Source: Gracilaria domingensis (lineage: Eukaryota; Rhodophyta; Florideophyceae; Gracilariales; Gracilariaceae). Taken from it: a stretch of DNA of 21,766 nt. The stretch spans positions 1 through 21,766 of the forward strand of contig VCMS01000507.1 in the NCBI GenBank assembly GCA_022539475.1, written 5' to 3'. Under the pieces are notes generated by a model that was not told the DNA's origin, did no database searches, and saw nothing but the letters and a program-made list of their open reading frames with translations. This document shows, in pieces, positions 11,541 to 19,640 of the stretch. Within the stretch, counting starts at the first letter, position 1. Each line of letters starts with the position of its first letter. The position numbers and the translations under genes are program-made.

Positions 11541-12900
11541 GTGAGAGAAATCTTAGAGCGTGAGAGCTGTACGCATGGAAAGCGCTACACCAAATGTTGT
11601 CCCGGCTTCACCTTCCGCGGTGTACGTCAACATGCACAGCACGGAGGACGCAGAGCGGGCACCTTCAACTCCCATCAAAACGAAATAAGGAGAACAAAGC
11701 CGGTGTGCTGGCGCAGTTAGATGCGTGGGGGAGAGTGGGAGCGCGCGGGGCAACGCTCGATGCAGGAGAGAGATGGGAAGTGCGGCGTTGTGCGACAGTA
11801 AGAAGCACGAGAGCAGCTTGGCGCGAGCGAGAGGAAGCAGCCGAGATTGTTCTCTTGTGAGATTGGGAAAGGGCGACGAAACCGGACACAGGCAGGGGCA
11901 CCGACTCAAACGAGTGCCAGCTCAACAGCTTCCGCCAGCCAGTAGGTATGGGGGAGGTAGAGCAACGCACAGTGGCTATGATACATCGGACGGCGAGACG
12001 GGGCGCAGGCAACATGGGTTGCGGGGAACGGACAATGTGCTCAAGTGCACAAGCAAAGAAACACGCGTATAAACCGGGTAGGAGTGCACTGCTGTGTTCG
12101 AGTCATTTGCTCTTACTTGCGGAGAGTGGATGGAGTATAACAAAACAGACAGTATAAGTGCACCTATAAATGATCAGCTACTTCGACGTGAGAACAATTC
12201 GGGTAGAACAAGACTGTTAGCGTAGGATTATACAGCGTGTCGAGCGGAAAATTGAAGCTCTCTTTTGGCACCTGAAGAAAGGTTAGACAACGAGAGGCAA
12301 AGGCAGTCTGTGTTCCCGCGAGGAGAAGACTCAAACGGACTCCAGAATTGAGCAGAGTTGAGTATCAGGTGAGAGAAGGGAGAAGCAATTGCGTAGAGAA
12401 GCGGATGTGTAGGGAGAGGCGCGGCAGACAGTGGGCAGTAGTACTGGTGCGGATAGTGTCCTCAAGTGCCTTCTTTCCGCCATGTTGATCCATGTGCGCT
12501 GCAAGACGATCGCAGCGCATTGACAGCAAGCAAAAGGCATCTCGAGGTGAGATCTTCGGGTTAGAATGTAGAACCTCCTCCCGAAATGTGGAGAGAGCGA
12601 GGGTAGAGGGCGGGAGGAGTGGCAGTATGCCGCAGCGAGTCGGCAGGAGGACGGCGCACGCGACTTCGAAGAGGAGAATAGTGGAAAAGAGAGGAAACTG
12701 GAAGGTGTCGACTGATGGTAGGCTAGCCGGTCATGGCCGCAGCTTGATACGCTCGACACGATATGTCGGTGCGCCAGAAACTCTCGCCAATAATCCGCAT
12801 GTTATCACCGTATCAGAAGGAGTTGTTGCGCGGAATCTGTCCGAACAGCGCTAGTTGTCCAGTCTGGAGGTCGACCCCATGCCCCGGTGGGGAGAAGCGT
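11541..12900. other. Purine-rich domain, no recognisable gene
   Basis: The plus strand is rich in GAGA, GGGAG and GCGAG words. Counted lines give 70% purine at 11761-11820 and 77% at 12361-12420. Minus-strand frames of 118, 116 and 142 codons (11553-11909, 11665-12015, 12331-12759) are Ser/Leu/Pro/Phe-rich, as expected from reading the pyrimidine strand. Plus-strand frames of 115 and 120 codons (11725-12072, 12492-12854) are Arg/Gly/Glu-rich for the same reason. A TATA-like string occurs at 12165-12171 without further support. Confidence 0.45.
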
Positions 12901-13395
12901 GAGGAATCGATTGTATCCGAAAAAATCTCCGAATACGTTGTACGTTTTACACTTTTTTGTCGCATTGTGGAGATTGTTCGCTCAGGATTGAATTTGGTAC
13001 AGAGAGCGAGCCAGGAGGCTTGCGTGCTCCTCCGAGTGGGCGCTCGCGCGCAAAACCAGCGCCGGCGGAACCCAGTCATTCCCGCCGGCGCTGCCATTAC
13101 GCTTAACGCCGAGAAAAATTTCGCTCATTATGCAATTTTTCAGCTAATAAGCAATCAGCAGCAAAGCGTCGTCACCTGTGAATTGGCTGTTACTGTTTGC
13201 TGCTGCATGCTGCTGGGTATGGTAGCATTTGCAGACGTATGCACAGTTGGCACTCAACTCGCACACGTGTGCAAAAGCAACTTACACAAAAAAGTTCGCC
13301 AAGTAATTTTCATGTTAAAATCCAAGAACATTGCCCGGCAATACATTTCCATGTCATCTCTGCTCCTAAGTTGCAGTCTCTGGAATCTTGATTAG
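12763..13395 (+). CDS. Doubtful 210-codon open frame of unknown function
   Basis: One of the four longest frames. It begins at an ATG in the purine-rich domain and runs through the inverted-repeat cluster at 13004-13272. The translation has several Cys and a hydrophobic stretch around residues 145-165 that could cross a membrane, but it contains no family signature that I recognise. Its middle third is the translation of GC-rich hairpin arms, which suggests the frame is incidental to a structured non-coding element. The length is only modestly above my rough chance expectation of about 165-170 codons for the longest frame at this GC content. Confidence 0.08.
   Translation: MSVRQKLSPIIRMLSPYQKELLRGICPNSASCPVWRSTPCPGGEKREESIVSEKISEYVVRFTLFCRIVEIVRSGLNLVQRASQEACVLLRVGARAQNQRRRNPVIPAGAAITLNAEKNFAHYAIFQLISNQQQSVVTCELAVTVCCCMLLGMVAFADVCTVGTQLAHVCKSNLHKKVRQVIFMLKSKNIARQYISMSSLLLSCSLWNLD
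13004..13272. repeat. Cluster of inverted repeats including a 14-bp GC-rich hairpin
   Basis: The strongest element pairs 13057-13070 with 13079-13093. It has fourteen base pairs, a single bulged G on the right arm and an 8-base loop. Upstream, GAGCG (13004-13008) can pair with CGCTC (13041-13045), enclosing AGGAG (13013-13017) opposite CTCCT (13027-13031). Downstream, GAAAAATT (13113-13120) pairs with AATTTTTC (13134-13141), and CAGCAGCAAA (13156-13165) pairs with TTTGCTGCTG (13196-13205). GCACACGTGTGC (13261-13272) is a perfect 12-bp palindrome. The main hairpin is unlikely by chance in 22 kb. The cluster could be a structured RNA, a foldback or MITE remnant, or a regulatory region. No target-site duplication is apparent. 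Confidence 0.45.
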
Positions 13396-14574
13396 ACGCG
13401 AGATACAAATACATATGGAATATTCGCGAGATATATCTGGCAGAGAAAAAGATGTCTTGTCTCACAATTGCTGATCTCACATTCTACGAGAAAAGGTGCT
13501 CCAACAACACAAAACTGCTCTGATCTACCTTGCCGGCCGCGAATGCTCTGTTATCTGAGCCGAGATGAGTAGACAATTATCGAGGGCGTGATGACAAGAC
13601 CAGATGATTTTTCGGTACGCACGTATTGTCTCGGAGCTATCGTATAACTTCGCCAACCCAAGCGTTCTCACACACGATTCGTGAGGGACTTCATCTAAGA
13701 TGTGTTTCTCTGTCATGATCATTGCGATAACTCTATTCGCTTACCCCATTTCGTTAACCGACAACGCTTGCTTTCCTCCTTAAGGAAAAATAGGAAGGTA
13801 AGAACAATTCGGGTCGGCGAGATCGAGCGAAGCTGGTGCTGCAGAGTGTTGGACGAGATCTCATGTAGTTGGCAACAGAGGCCGCATCGACTTTCAGTTC
13901 ACAAGCTTGCAGATGTGAAGTATGATCACGAGAGCATTTCTCGCGACACTTCGACCTCCCATTGTAATGCAACCGGTTCACAAGGCACAGGGTCAAACTT
14001 TGAGTCTCGAATGACAGAGGATGTTGCATCAAACTTCTTTTGAGCCAGACAGGCTGTACGTCGGACCCTGCTAGAATGTCGCGGGAAGAGAGAGCAATGA
14101 GGATGCGTAACGTTCACACGACGGAGGGAGGGTACTGGGAATCTCCGCAGGGGTGTGCTGCTAATGCGTCATTCGATCTGTTTGCGCCGATACATAATCC
14201 CGGTCTGCACACAGCCATATAGACTTTGTGACGCGAACCATAGCCAAACCAGTAGACATGGATGGTGACTACACATTTTCTGGCTTAGCATTTATTTTCC
14301 ACCATACAAAAACACGATAACAGACCAAGAAAGACCAATTGGTTTACTATTATATGCCTTACTACACGATAGGTCCCTCACAGAAAAAAGGATCCCCATC
14401 TCTTGGGTAGATCCAGTAATGGACTCGAACAGACATCATATACAAAACAAATAATATGTTTTAAAAACGCATAGTCATTAATTCCGATACTAACGCGAGG
14501 AGTACGATAGCCTAACATGGCACAGACAAGTGGCGTCATGCTGGATCTTGCACAGGAATGATTCTTCGGAAAGT
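13396..14574. other. Stretch with no recognisable gene
   Basis: Base composition is intermediate, falling towards AT-rich after about 14220. The longest frames are 113 codons (13702-14043, plus) and 92 codons (13754-14032, minus), which overlap each other and are unrecognisable. No RNA gene is visible. This block forms the transition between the GC-richer and AT-richer halves of the window. Confidence 0.5.
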
Positions 14575-14860
14575 CTTTCTTCTTTTTTTTTTTTTTTTAT
14601 TTTTCCTGTATTGTGTGAGAGTTTTTTCTTTTCTTTTTTTTTTTTTTTTTTTTATAATTTTGCTTCTGTGAAAGAAGTTGTTTTTTTTCTTTTTATTTTT
14701 AATTAAATTTTTTTTTTATTTTTTTTTTGTTTTTTTTTTTTTTTTTTTTTCTTTTTTTCGTTTTTTTTATTAAAATCTAAATTTTTTTGATTTTTATGTT
14801 TTTTTTAATTTAAAAATTTTTTAATTTTTTTTTTTTTTTTTTAATTTTTTAAAAAACATT
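14575..14860 (+). repeat. T-rich low-complexity tract
   Basis: About 75% of 14581-14850 is T by count, with many runs of 8 to 22 T broken by single A, C or G and a few A-rich words near 14770-14820. Both edges are sharp against ordinary sequence. Possible readings are a genuine poly(dT) tract that excludes nucleosomes, a decayed poly(A) end of a retroelement on the minus strand, or poor-quality sequence like the ladder at 4820-4901. No retroelement coding sequence is visible on the side expected for a minus-strand insertion. Confidence 0.6.
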
Positions 14861-14921
14861 TGTATATAACATCCAAGGAAATTCCGGCGGAAGGGACCAT
14901 ATCGGAACGAGGCTCAAACTG

Positions 14922-14998
14922 TTCATGAAATGTGTGTCTTCGAAGCTCTATGATATGCACGACAGCGGGCTTCCCGCTAATTCATGAATGTGTCTTCA
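14922..14998. repeat. Imperfect direct repeat flanking a small hairpin
   Basis: TTCATGAAATGTGTGTCTTC at 14922-14941 recurs as TTCATGAATGTGTCTTC at 14981-14997, differing by short deletions. Between the copies, AGCGGG (14964-14969) pairs with CCCGCT (14973-14978) across a 3-base loop. The repeat lies just downstream of the T-rich tract. It could be a small duplication or a protein-binding arrangement; function is unknown. Confidence 0.35.
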
Positions 14999-15300
14999 AC
15001 GACCCGGTCGCAGGTTGACCAAACTGATCAGGATCCACCGTAGAGATACATTGGAAAACTCGTCAGGTACATCAGCCATGCAGGCCAAACTTCGAAGGCA
15101 ATGAGCAGGCTTCCTGAGAACAAGTGGAGCTCCTGCCGTTAATCACGGCCTCCGAGCGTGAGATATGGAATGCGGACAGAATGTGAAACGACGCACTCGG
15201 CCCGATCGTATGCTTCTCACCTAGAGATCGTGGATGATATCCTCAACACACCACATTCTGCTGGGCCCCATCGGGGTTGTCCGTTGCTCTTCCATGCTGA

Positions 15301-15450
15301 TGAGTAAGAGTACGGAGGGACGAAGCGACGGAAAGGAAGGCGGTTCCGGAGAAAGGCGTCGGCGAGGGGTGGGGTGGGGGCGAGGAAGGAGGGAGATGAA
15401 GAGGGGAAGCCAAAGGGAAGGGTAGAGAAATAGAGAAGAGAGATGCGCAG
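15301..15450 (+). repeat. Polypurine tract with G-quadruplex-like motif
   Basis: The core line 15361-15420 is about 88% purine. Runs of four, four and five G at 15366-15369, 15371-15374 and 15376-15380, then GGG at 15391-15393, could form a quadruplex, although the last loop is ten bases. A 63-codon frame across it (15234-15425) is Arg/Gly/Glu-rich purely by composition. Immediately downstream, at 15527-15543, TGGCATC and GATGCCA form a 7-bp stem with a 3-base loop. Confidence 0.5.
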
Positions 15451-17010
15451 ATTAGACGTCGACTGGGTGGGGTAACGAAAGTGACTGAGTAGCTGCTGGA
15501 TTGGAGAGGTAAGAGTGGAGCTCTGTTGGCATCGGAGATGCCACCGGTGATTCAGGTGCGCAATCTATAGTTGCTTCTTGTACGGCACGACATCGTCGAT
15601 CACTTGGCTGCAAGTCAAAGCATAGATGAGATCTACGACAGTTACCGTTACAATTTGCTAGAGTTCTCCAAATAAGCTCGGCAAGCCATAGAGAGGAGAG
15701 ATACGCAAACACGTCTCTAGAATGACTGGGTACATCCGGCATCGCCCTTTCTCAAAATGTCTCATTAGAATTCTTTCGTTACCGAATAGCTTATGAATCA
15801 ACTGTGATCATTCTATAGTTTAGCTACAGACGTATTTCGTGAGCAAATTCGCAGCAAGAGTGTCTATAGAGTTGAGTCTCCTTTTTTAACTTAACTCTGT
15901 CGTCTCACAGTGTGTTTCGAAAAGTTATTTACCTTTGTGAAAACAACACGGTTACGAGACAAACACGCATTGAGAATATCTCGCCCAGGTTTCTTTAAAA
16001 CACTTAGCTTTCACCTGTTGAAAATGGACCCTAGGTGAACGCCATTAAATATGGAGTGAGGGGTGGTTTACGTGCTATCGTCATACGTAAGTAGATACGT
16101 TGAGTTTACATTTGGCGATTTAATTGATTGTCCGATGACCGAACATGAATAACAATAAAAAAAGGAACAGCGCATAACAAGTTTCATCGCAAGTAAAAGG
16201 AAAAGAGAGTACTGTCAAAAGGCGAAGATTGAGCATAGGCGATGTAGTGAAAAATTCGGTAAAGTCCTTCTGAAGCGACCTGCATAATACGACCGGGGTA
16301 CAAAGCAAAGCGTGCTAAAAATGTCACCAAAGTAAACGTTCAGCGTTACTAACAAACGTGTAAACCGAGCTTGGGGCTTACAAACTCACGGAGAAAGGTA
16401 CAGTAGACAGAGTGAATAAACACATGGATGGCAATGCCAGTAGACTATTAATTGTACGGTCCTGCTAGTTAGAAAAAGGCAATTAACATGTAATTGCAGG
16501 AGGAAGTTACGCATAATCTGAGTCTTGTGTATCTAATGAGTGAGGGGGAGAGGGCCGAGTCTAGGGAGTGAATGGGCTTTAGTCAAGACGCGCGGAGATT
16601 CGACGAGTCGTGCGATATTAGTATGAGGCTAGAGTATCATTATACGGAATCAGTAGAGAATGGCGTTACACAGCATCGATCCTGCCACAGAAATAACCCT
16701 TGTAAACTATTGCATTGTTTGTACAGTTGTACTACAGAGTAAACTACGCCTTCAACTTTTGGTGTATGCTGGCTCTCTTTTATCAATAAATTAAATTCCA
16801 AGGAACATACTACTGGAGGATAATATGTTCAGATGCGCACTCTGCAATTACAGTTCATTATCAGGTGATCGTTCGACGTTGTACTATGTTAACAGTAGTT
16901 GTTGCTCAGTTTGATGAACGAGTGAGATGATATTCTGTATGACGGAGACATGTTTCCACGAAAGTTCAAAGCATCGATAACCACACATATAACCAGGGTT
17001 GGTCCTGACA
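15451..17010. other. AT-richer stretch with no recognisable gene
   Basis: GC drops to about 40-42% in sampled lines (15841-15900 and 16681-16740). A 96-codon minus frame lies at 15452-15742 and a 62-codon minus frame at 16120-16308; neither is recognisable. AATAAA-type strings occur near 16153 and 16786, but no transcript can be assigned to them. I see no repeats of note. Confidence 0.5.
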
Positions 17011-17020
17011 AAGTAGATTT

Positions 17021-17998
17021 ATTGCAATGTCTTGGTTCATAACTACCGCAGCGCGCAATTAAACAATTACAGAAGTAACCGATGTGTTGGCACAGTCCTC
17101 TTCTCAGAGCAAATATTTATTGCAAATAAATTCGGTTCATTTTGTATTTTGCAATATGTTTCAATATCCTCCCATCTGCGACACTAAACATATATGAGGA
17201 TTAAGAGCAATAAGCACGTTATACACGTGGGTCTTTTGTCCTAAGTACGCATGTGAATTTTTGCGCATAGAACTCCAAGCAAAGAAAGCATGGTGATATT
17301 TCACGACAGATAAGTCAACGCAAAACGCACGACGTTTACCAAGGTGCCAAAAGAGCACGTGGTTTAAGGATAGCGAGGATTGTTGGGGCATTTTGGCTGC
17401 ACTCATTTGTAGAGGGGAGAAGTGTGAACGTAGCTTATTTTATTGGGCACGTCCGTCTGTCGATTTACCCTGGCAGGCTCACTGGAATATGACGGTGCTA
17501 GCTGCGATGTTTAAGGGATGCCATACGCCAAGAGTACCTGTCATGACGTCTCAAAAGTCTTGGATATAAGTGGTTACATTGTACAGTCATGTTAGAGCGT
17601 CGATTAATTTACAGTAATGTAGGATCTCTCTCTACTATTTTGATGTGAGGAACTCACTTCGTGGTCCTGGTAGCGGATAGCACCTGCGCAGCGTGGTGCA
17701 TACTATTCCCCAGGCTGCCGCTGCCCAGTCGGCCTAACATCGGCTCAGGAACGTGTATACTGAATAGGGGATTCCTTTCACATCATGTTCTTCTTGGGCT
17801 TTTCGGTGAGTGTCCAATAGACGCACGAATGCTAAGAGGAAAGACCAAGAAAATAAAAAGAAAATTGCAATATGTACCATATCATCGATTCTTAATAATG
17901 ACTGCAGATAAAGAGCAAAATTCAATATAAATTGCAATCTGCAGCATGTCCGCGTAATACGTATTATTATTAAATTGGCATATTGCAATAAATTGGCA
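17021..17998. repeat. Cluster of the palindrome ATTGCAAT with a short tandem repeat
   Basis: Perfect ATTGCAAT copies lie at 17021-17028, 17864-17871, 17931-17938 and 17982-17989. Seven-base partial copies lie at 17119-17125 and 17149-17155. The 11-mer TTGCAATATGT is shared by 17149-17159 and 17865-17875. TAAATTGGCA is repeated 18 bases apart, at 17971-17980 and 17989-17998, flanking one palindrome copy. TAATACGTATTA (17955-17966) is a further perfect 12-bp palindrome. ATTGCAAT resembles the core recognised by C/EBP-type bZIP proteins, but that link is inference. An 81-codon minus frame (17161-17406) lies between the copies and is unrecognised. Confidence 0.4.
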
Positions 17999-18084
17999 AA
18001 AGCGAATATATTGTAAAAGACACCCTGATATAACTACCAAAATTCCGAAGAGTTTTCCACGATGTCCACTAGGACAGAGATGCG

Positions 18085-18573
18085 TATTTGGTCTCTAAAG
18101 GCGCCCAGCTATTAAGACGCTTTTTTGGCTTAGTGTGAAGCCAGTATAAAGAACGTGAAAGCGCTGTATCAAGCGAGCACGGGCCTTGGCCTCACAGAAT
18201 GCAACGATTCGAAGCAATACGAAGGCCCGACCAACGCCGTGTGTCTTGAAACCCCCGGTGAGACCTATGCGCACTACTGCGTTCCTCCACAGTACGGTAG
18301 GCATCCTGCAGCCCGCTCGAAAGTCTAAGCGACGCGTTAGATGAAACATGGACACGCCGACCCGCGGGGTTGATAGAAGGCCGGCGTGATTTGGCGGCAG
18401 CGGAGCAACTCTCCGACGAATTCGAGATCTGTTATCCTGGAGCGGCTACCGACTTGCAGCGGCCTGCGGCGCAAACGGGGGGCCGGATCGACGGAGAGAT
18501 GCGAGAGACACGTGATGATGTGAATCGAAGAGTTAAGAGTGAAAGTTGGTTGTGCTGGACGAGAAGTGTCTGA
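18085..18573. other. Sharply bounded GC-rich island in AT-rich sequence
   Basis: GC is about 58-63% in sampled lines inside (18181-18240, 18301-18360 and 18421-18480). It is 33% in the line at 17941-18000 and about 42% at 18781-18840. The island contains an 86-codon minus-strand frame (18095-18355) and a plus-strand open frame (18301-18573). It could be an exon-bearing segment, a transferred or inserted fragment, or an intact older sequence patch. No terminal repeats mark its edges. Confidence 0.35.
18301..18573 (+). CDS. Candidate partial exon or small open frame, unknown product
   Basis: The frame is open for 90 codons after the TAG at 18298-18300 and closes at TGA 18571-18573. It has no ATG near its 5' end; TTG at 18370 would give 67 codons. 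The translation is mixed and protein-like, with a run of Ala, Glu, Arg and Asp around 18376-18430 and a Trp-containing C-terminus. Its composition is not dominated by one base bias. An AG at 18299-18300 could be a 3' splice site, and a good GTGAGT donor lies at 18590-18595, but that donor is beyond the stop. I do not recognise the product. It competes with the minus-strand frame 18095-18355 over 55 bases. Confidence 0.12.
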   Translation, partial: ASCSPLESLSDALDETWTRRPAGLIEGRRDLAAAEQLSDEFEICYPGAATDLQRPAAQTGGRIDGEMRETRDDVNRRVKSESWLCWTRSV

Positions 18574-19270
18574 GTGCGAGATTGTCCCGTGAGTATCGTT
18601 TAAATAACCTAAGGCCGGTGCTACAAAGTTCTAGAAGAGTAACGAGACGTCACGCAGGTCGCCGTGCCACCTCACAGTGCAGACACGGAACTCAACACAC
18701 TCTCATCAACACGCAAAGGTAAGGCGCAGCAACGGTTAACGCACATCTCAGCGACGGTAAGGCAGGAGGCACGAAATTAGAATCACGTAGGAAACGGGCA
18801 ATGAGTCTAACACGTGAGCAATACTTAGAAGATAAACAGAGAGGTGCTGTGTAGAAACATGCTCTGAGAATGGCTTCGTAGAGGAAGTAGAAAACTAAGT
18901 GGACGAAAAACAAAAATTATTGAATTTGCGCTCATCCGATTGCTCATTTCGACGAATGACGAAAGTTCGTTGGGGAAAATTCTTTGCTGGGCCATCGGGA
19001 CGTAAGAAAAATGTCTTCAAAACGCTAAAAAGCTTCGTTGGAAGCTTTGTACAGGCATAAAAGCACACGAAAGGAAGGCAGTAACCACGGTAGTATAGCG
19101 GCAAATAGAGAGAGGGGTAGAGAGCAAAATGTGTTAGGGAGCCGCTGTAATTTTCGACGATTAGGAGTGACAAAATTTAAAATAATGTGTGAGGAAATGT
19201 GGGGTTTCTAGAGACTCTGGTTTTATCACCACCACTCAAAAATAGAGCTACGAGATTGGCAGGCAGACAA
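18574..19270. other. Stretch with no recognisable gene
   Basis: The block is AT-rich overall but about 48% GC next to the island. Minus frames of 73 and 92 codons (18692-18913, 18895-19173) are unrecognisable. A small perfect stem occurs at 19029-19048, AAAGCTT and AAGCTTT around a 6-base loop. Nothing else is visible upstream of the TATA box at 19276. Confidence 0.45.
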
Positions 19271-19275
19271 TCGTC

Positions 19276-19418
19276 TATATAAGCAGGTGGCATTCGAGTT
19301 CGGACAATTCGTTATCGTCCCTAACAACCACCTCACTCCACAGATCTACATCTTTCATATAAACCACCAACGTTTTTGCTAACATCATCATTGCTCAAAA
19401 TAAGTTTGGGAGGCCGAC
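19276..19418 (+). promoter_or_regulatory. Candidate core promoter and G-poor 5' leader
   Basis: TATATAAG lies at 19276-19283. A start site 25-30 bases downstream would fall near 19305. From 19306 to 19405 the plus strand is only about 7% G and rich in C, A and T, as in many eukaryotic 5' leaders. No ATG occurs between the predicted start site and 19419, where the first ATG opens a 73-codon frame. The TATA box alone could be chance. The correct spacing, the G-depleted leader and the absence of upstream ATGs together make this the best transcription-start candidate in the window. Confidence 0.3.
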
Positions 19419-19640
19419 ATGCTTGCCGGCGCTGACGTGACCTTCGATTTTGTTTTTTTTTTTTCTATAGTGGTGGTGGGATTTTCTGAAATGTCGTGCT
19501 GTGAACCACTTGTATCCCTCATCTGGAAGTTAGGTCGGGTTTTGGGCGCGTCTCCTTGTATTTTTCCTGTTTTTTTTATTTGTATCGTACCTCTGGGGAC
19601 CGGAGACGCTTGCCCAGTTTATTTCTTTTTATTATTCTGA
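19419..19640 (+). CDS. Candidate first exon or small hydrophobic protein, unknown
   Basis: This frame begins at the first ATG after the candidate promoter. It encodes 73 residues with hydrophobic stretches near residues 8-22 and 46-58 and at the C-terminus, five Cys and few charged residues. Much of the hydrophobicity follows from T-runs (for example 19450-19462). The T-rich text continues to about 19740, where a pyrimidine stretch ends in CTGCAG at 19738-19743. An intron running from somewhere in 19434-19570 to that AG is therefore as plausible as a 73-residue protein. In one frame the sequence after 19743 stays open to TAA near 19850. No family is recognised. Confidence 0.15.
   Translation: MLAGADVTFDFVFFFSIVVVGFSEMSCCEPLVSLIWKLGRVLGASPCIFPVFFICIVPLGTGDACPVYFFLLF

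Noticed and set aside
12331..12759. 142-codon Ser/Pro/Leu-rich minus-strand frame
   Set aside because: It is the reverse complement of a purine-rich stretch; the biased residues follow from that and no motif is present.
12191..13814. Shared 14-mer AGAACAATTCGGGT at 12191-12204 and 13801-13814
   Set aside because: About one matching 14-mer pair is expected by chance in a window this long, and the flanks do not align.
14415..14440. tRNA T-arm-like GTTCGAGTCC on the minus strand, and similar T-loop-like strings elsewhere (6273, 1842)
   Set aside because: The flanking bases do not form a 5-bp T stem, and no acceptor, D or anticodon stems fit at the required distances.
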